Source: Mucilaginibacter gotjawali
Lineage (GTDB): Bacteria; Bacteroidota; Bacteroidia; Sphingobacteriales; Sphingobacteriaceae
NCBI RefSeq assembly: GCF_002355435.1
Contig: NZ_AP017313.1
Coordinates: 2,976,001 to 3,040,000, forward strand
Direction of reading: 5' to 3'
DNA: 64,000 bases
In this document: positions 61,349-64,000 of the stretch, one piece after another
Numbering within the stretch: position 1 is the first letter of the stretch
Layout: every line of letters starts with the position of its first letter
Position numbers and translations under genes: made by a program
The notes under the pieces: model-generated
Told to the model about the DNA's origin: nothing
Database searches by the model: none
Seen by the model: the letters and a program-made list of their open reading frames with translations, nothing else

Positions 61349-64000
61349 ATGAACACTTTTCAAGGCCTCTCCAATAGTCGGAGGGGATTAATTACCATCG
61401 GCGTCACGTTTACGCTCGCAATTCTTATTGCTTTTATTATTTTTCACCATCACAAAAAACAAGAAATTGACCCGGCATTCAGCAAGTACATCGAGTCGTA
61501 TACCACCGGCGTAATTTCTAAAGAAAGCCCTATCCGCATTAAACTTGCGGGTGATGTACAAACCAGCCACGAACAAAATGCAGCACTCAGCGACCAGGTT
61601 TTTGAGTTTTCCCCATCCATAAAAGGCAAAGCTTATTGGGTGGATGCCCGTACAATTGAGTTCAGGCCGGCAGAGAAGCTTGACCCCGATAAAAGTTATA
61701 CCGCCGACTTTAAGTTGAACAAAATCCTCAACGTTCCTGATCATTTTAATGAATTTAAATTCGGCTTTCAAACCATTAAACCCGATTTTACCGTAGGCTT
61801 TAATGGTTTGCAAACCGCCACCAATACTTCTATCGATAAAATGAAGCTGACCGGCTTTGTTCAGACGGCGGATAATGAAGATTTTGCCGGTATCGAGAAA
61901 ATGCTCAATACCAGTTTCCCATTCCCGGTACAGGTAACCTGGCAACATAATGGCATCACCAAAACGCACCAGTTTACCATAACGCAATTGAAGCGTGAAA
62001 AAAACAAGGTGAATAACTTAACGGTAACCTGGGATGGCAGCGGCCTTGGGATCGATAAAAAAGGCAGCCAGGAGTTTGTGATCCCGGCGATAGGCGATTT
62101 TAAAGTGCTGGATATTAAAGCCGTGCAGGACCAGGATCAATATGTATTGATCCAGTTTTCGGATGCGATAAAAGTTGGCCAGGAACTCAATGGATTGATC
62201 GGTCTCGAAAATGTAACCGACCCGGCCTATACCATTGAAGGCAGTACCGTAAAAGTTTATGCCCCCATGCAACTGGAGGGGAATTACAATGCATTTGTAA
62301 ATGAGGGTGTTGAAAATATCTCCCATCAAAAAATAAAAAAAGCCTACACCGCAAATGTATTCTTCGAAAACCGGATGCCATCGGTAACCATTCCAGGCAA
62401 AGGCGTTATCCTGCCTGATTCAGGCAAACTGATGATGCCCTTTGAAGCAGTTAACCTGAACTCAGTTGATGTGAGCATCATTAAAATTTATGCTGATAAC
62501 GTTCCGCAGTATTTTCAGAACAACGGATTTAACGGCGGGGATGAGTTACGGCACGTGGGCCGACCTGTGGTTCAAAAAACCATCAGGCTGGACGCCGACA
62601 AAAGCCTAAACCTGAATAAAAAGAACCGTTTTATGCTGGATCTGGATCAGCTGATGCGCACCGAACCAGGCGCTATTTACAGGGTGATTATCGGTTTCAG
62701 GAAAGAATACTCGCTTTTTAATTGCTCATTGGGCAGTCCTAAAATTGGAAAAAGCGATAACGGTGATGAATACGAAGGCGATGGCGAAGGTGGCAACAGC
62801 GATAGCAATACCGCAAAAGTGAGTGATGAAGACGATGATTTTTGGTCGAGGTATGATAATTATTATCCCGAAGGCTTCGACTGGCAGCAAAAAGATGATC
62901 CCTGCACCAATTCCTACTTTACCAAGGACCGCTGGGCAACACGAAATATCATCGCCTCAAACATTGGCCTGATTGCCAAACGCGGCAGCGATAATAACAT
63001 GATTGTGGCCGTAACCAATATTTTAACAGCCAAACCGATGCCGGGCGTCGACCTGGAGTTATTGGACTACCAGAAACAGGTATTGTACAAAGGCACCTCA
63101 GATGGCGACGGCTTTGCCAAATTCGAACTGAAGCGTAAACCTTATTTGCTGGTGGCCAAAAACGGCGCCGAGCGAGGTTATTTAAAGGTAGATGACGGCA
63201 GTTCGCTGCCACTCTCCCGTTTTAATGTGGGCGGCGACCAGGTACAAAAAGGATTGAAAGGATTTCTATATGGCGAGCGCGGCGTGTGGCGTCCGGGTGA
63301 CTCTATTTTTATGTCGTTTATTCTTGAAGATAAATTGAAGACCTTACCCCCCGATCACCCGGTTGAGTTTGAGCTGTACGATCCGAATGGTAAATTGTAC
63401 CGGCGGATTACGCAAACGGCCTCTGTCGATGGCTTTTATAGCTTCCACACAGCAACGGAAACTTCATCCCCTACCGGCAACTGGAGTGCTAAAGTAAAAG
63501 TTGGCGGTGCCATATTTGAGAAGAATGTGAAGATTGAAACCATTATGCCAAACCGGCTGAAGCTGAATCTTACTTTTGGCGGAGCAACGGAGTTAACAAA
63601 AGGAGCCGATAATAAAGGTACGCTTTCGGCACAATGGCTGTTTGGCGGCACGGCGCAAAATTTGAAGGCTAAAATCGATGCTTTTCTCACCCCCAAAACA
63701 ACCAGCTTTAAAAATTACGAGGGTTATGATTTTGACGACCCAACACTCGGCTTCACCACCCAAACCGCCACGATGTTTGACGGTCGCCTGGATGCCAACG
63801 GCAACGCGCGGGTAAATCCGGACATCAATGTTGAGAAACAGGCGCCGGGGCAGCTGTCCGCTAATTTCCTCATTAAGGTATTTGAACCGGGAGGTAATTT
63901 CAGCATACAGTCCATGAGTATGCCTTATAATGTATACCCAGGTTATGTTGGACTAAGAACACCTAAAGGCAGCGACCTCTCGGGGATGTTGTACACTGAT
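61349..64000 (+). CDS. Alpha-2-macroglobulin-like protein, 3' end outside window
   Basis: Open frame of 884 codons from ATG 61349 to the window edge with no stop. An N-terminal signal anchor (GLITIGVTFTLAILIAFIIF) is followed by MG1- and MG2-like beta domains. The stretch GERGVWRPGDSIFMSFILED with YDPNGKLYRR near 640-680 is typical of bacterial alpha-2-macroglobulins. The thioester motif CxEQ would lie further on. Family members trap or sense proteases in the periplasm and often sit next to pbpC, which is not visible here. It is membrane-anchored without a lipobox. Confidence 0.9.
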   Translation, partial: MNTFQGLSNSRRGLITIGVTFTLAILIAFIIFHHHKKQEIDPAFSKYIESYTTGVISKESPIRIKLAGDVQTSHEQNAALSDQVFEFSPSIKGKAYWVDARTIEFRPAEKLDPDKSYTADFKLNKILNVPDHFNEFKFGFQTIKPDFTVGFNGLQTATNTSIDKMKLTGFVQTADNEDFAGIEKMLNTSFPFPVQVTWQHNGITKTHQFTITQLKREKNKVNNLTVTWDGSGLGIDKKGSQEFVIPAIGDFKVLDIKAVQDQDQYVLIQFSDAIKVGQELNGLIGLENVTDPAYTIEGSTVKVYAPMQLEGNYNAFVNEGVENISHQKIKKAYTANVFFENRMPSVTIPGKGVILPDSGKLMMPFEAVNLNSVDVSIIKIYADNVPQYFQNNGFNGGDELRHVGRPVVQKTIRLDADKSLNLNKKNRFMLDLDQLMRTEPGAIYRVIIGFRKEYSLFNCSLGSPKIGKSDNGDEYEGDGEGGNSDSNTAKVSDEDDDFWSRYDNYYPEGFDWQQKDDPCTNSYFTKDRWATRNIIASNIGLIAKRGSDNNMIVAVTNILTAKPMPGVDLELLDYQKQVLYKGTSDGDGFAKFELKRKPYLLVAKNGAERGYLKVDDGSSLPLSRFNVGGDQVQKGLKGFLYGERGVWRPGDSIFMSFILEDKLKTLPPDHPVEFELYDPNGKLYRRITQTASVDGFYSFHTATETSSPTGNWSAKVKVGGAIFEKNVKIETIMPNRLKLNLTFGGATELTKGADNKGTLSAQWLFGGTAQNLKAKIDAFLTPKTTSFKNYEGYDFDDPTLGFTTQTATMFDGRLDANGNARVNPDINVEKQAPGQLSANFLIKVFEPGGNFSIQSMSMPYNVYPGYVGLRTPKGSDLSGMLYTD

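Noticed and set aside
1..64000. tRNA, rRNA, prophage or plasmid genes
   Set aside because: No T-arm-like or rRNA sequence, integrase cluster, replication protein or transposase was seen; xerD is a chromosomal housekeeping recombinase.

Overview
The window looks like an ordinary chromosomal stretch of a Bacteroidota bacterium, most likely a soil or freshwater member of the Sphingobacteriaceae (Mucilaginibacter/Pedobacter type). The basis is the protein set (NfuA-like scaffold, DUF6580 next to BtuB, porin O/P with pstSCAB, WbqC, AlbA_2), many promoters matching the Bacteroidota -7 box TAnnTTTG, weak Shine-Dalgarno sequences, and numerous short palindromic repeats between genes. The genus is an inference. 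I see no tRNA, rRNA, CRISPR array, prophage or intact transposase.

Layout. 1-4.6 kb: lgt, a GtrA-type membrane protein and an inositol-monophosphatase-family enzyme on +, then an NfuA-like Fe-S protein and purB on -. 4.8-12.5 kb: a multidrug efflux cluster with a TetR regulator, TolC-type outer-membrane protein, adaptor, RND pump and a second TetR gene. The first regulator and the TolC gene each carry an apparent one-base loss in a run of seven A. 12.6-20.4 kb: small accessory genes (SpmA/SpmB-type membrane protein, two DinB-fold proteins, DUF3052, OsmC, a toxin-antitoxin pair with a shortened PIN toxin, SDR, DUF4442, GNAT, AlbA_2). 20.5-28.8 kb: MATE pump, histone-deacetylase-like enzyme, kynureninase, 3-methyladenine glycosylase, alpha/beta hydrolase, free-methionine-sulfoxide reductase, two small unknowns, an ATP-PP-loop enzyme and a sirtuin. 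28.8-31.7 kb: a cobalamin uptake unit (riboswitch, btuB, DUF6580 membrane protein) with a clear promoter and terminator.

31.8-40.7 kb: serine beta-lactamase-like hydrolase, SRPBCC protein, xerD, aroQ, MscS channel, GT2 glycosyltransferase, lipid A-type acyltransferase and WbqC. 40.8-48.5 kb: a second efflux locus opening with a promoter overlapped by two identical-type palindromes 30 bp apart. Two paralogous 123-residue membrane proteins bracket a PepSY-like secreted protein, followed by tolC, RND pump and adaptor. A 122-bp palindromic insertion flanked by a 24-bp direct repeat separates tolC from the pump gene. 48.6-53.7 kb: a phosphate operon, porin O/P then pstS-pstC-pstA-pstB, with its own promoter and terminator and no phoU. 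53.8-64 kb: proB-proA, a possible 30-residue membrane peptide gene, mnmA, topA, a small unknown, and the first 884 codons of an alpha-2-macroglobulin-like protein that runs off the end.

The points most worth follow-up are the paired A7 frameshifts in the first efflux cluster, the twin operators and paralogous small membrane proteins of the second efflux cluster, the palindromic insertion with a 24-bp flanking duplication, the internally deleted PIN toxin and the unannotated 30-codon ORF.
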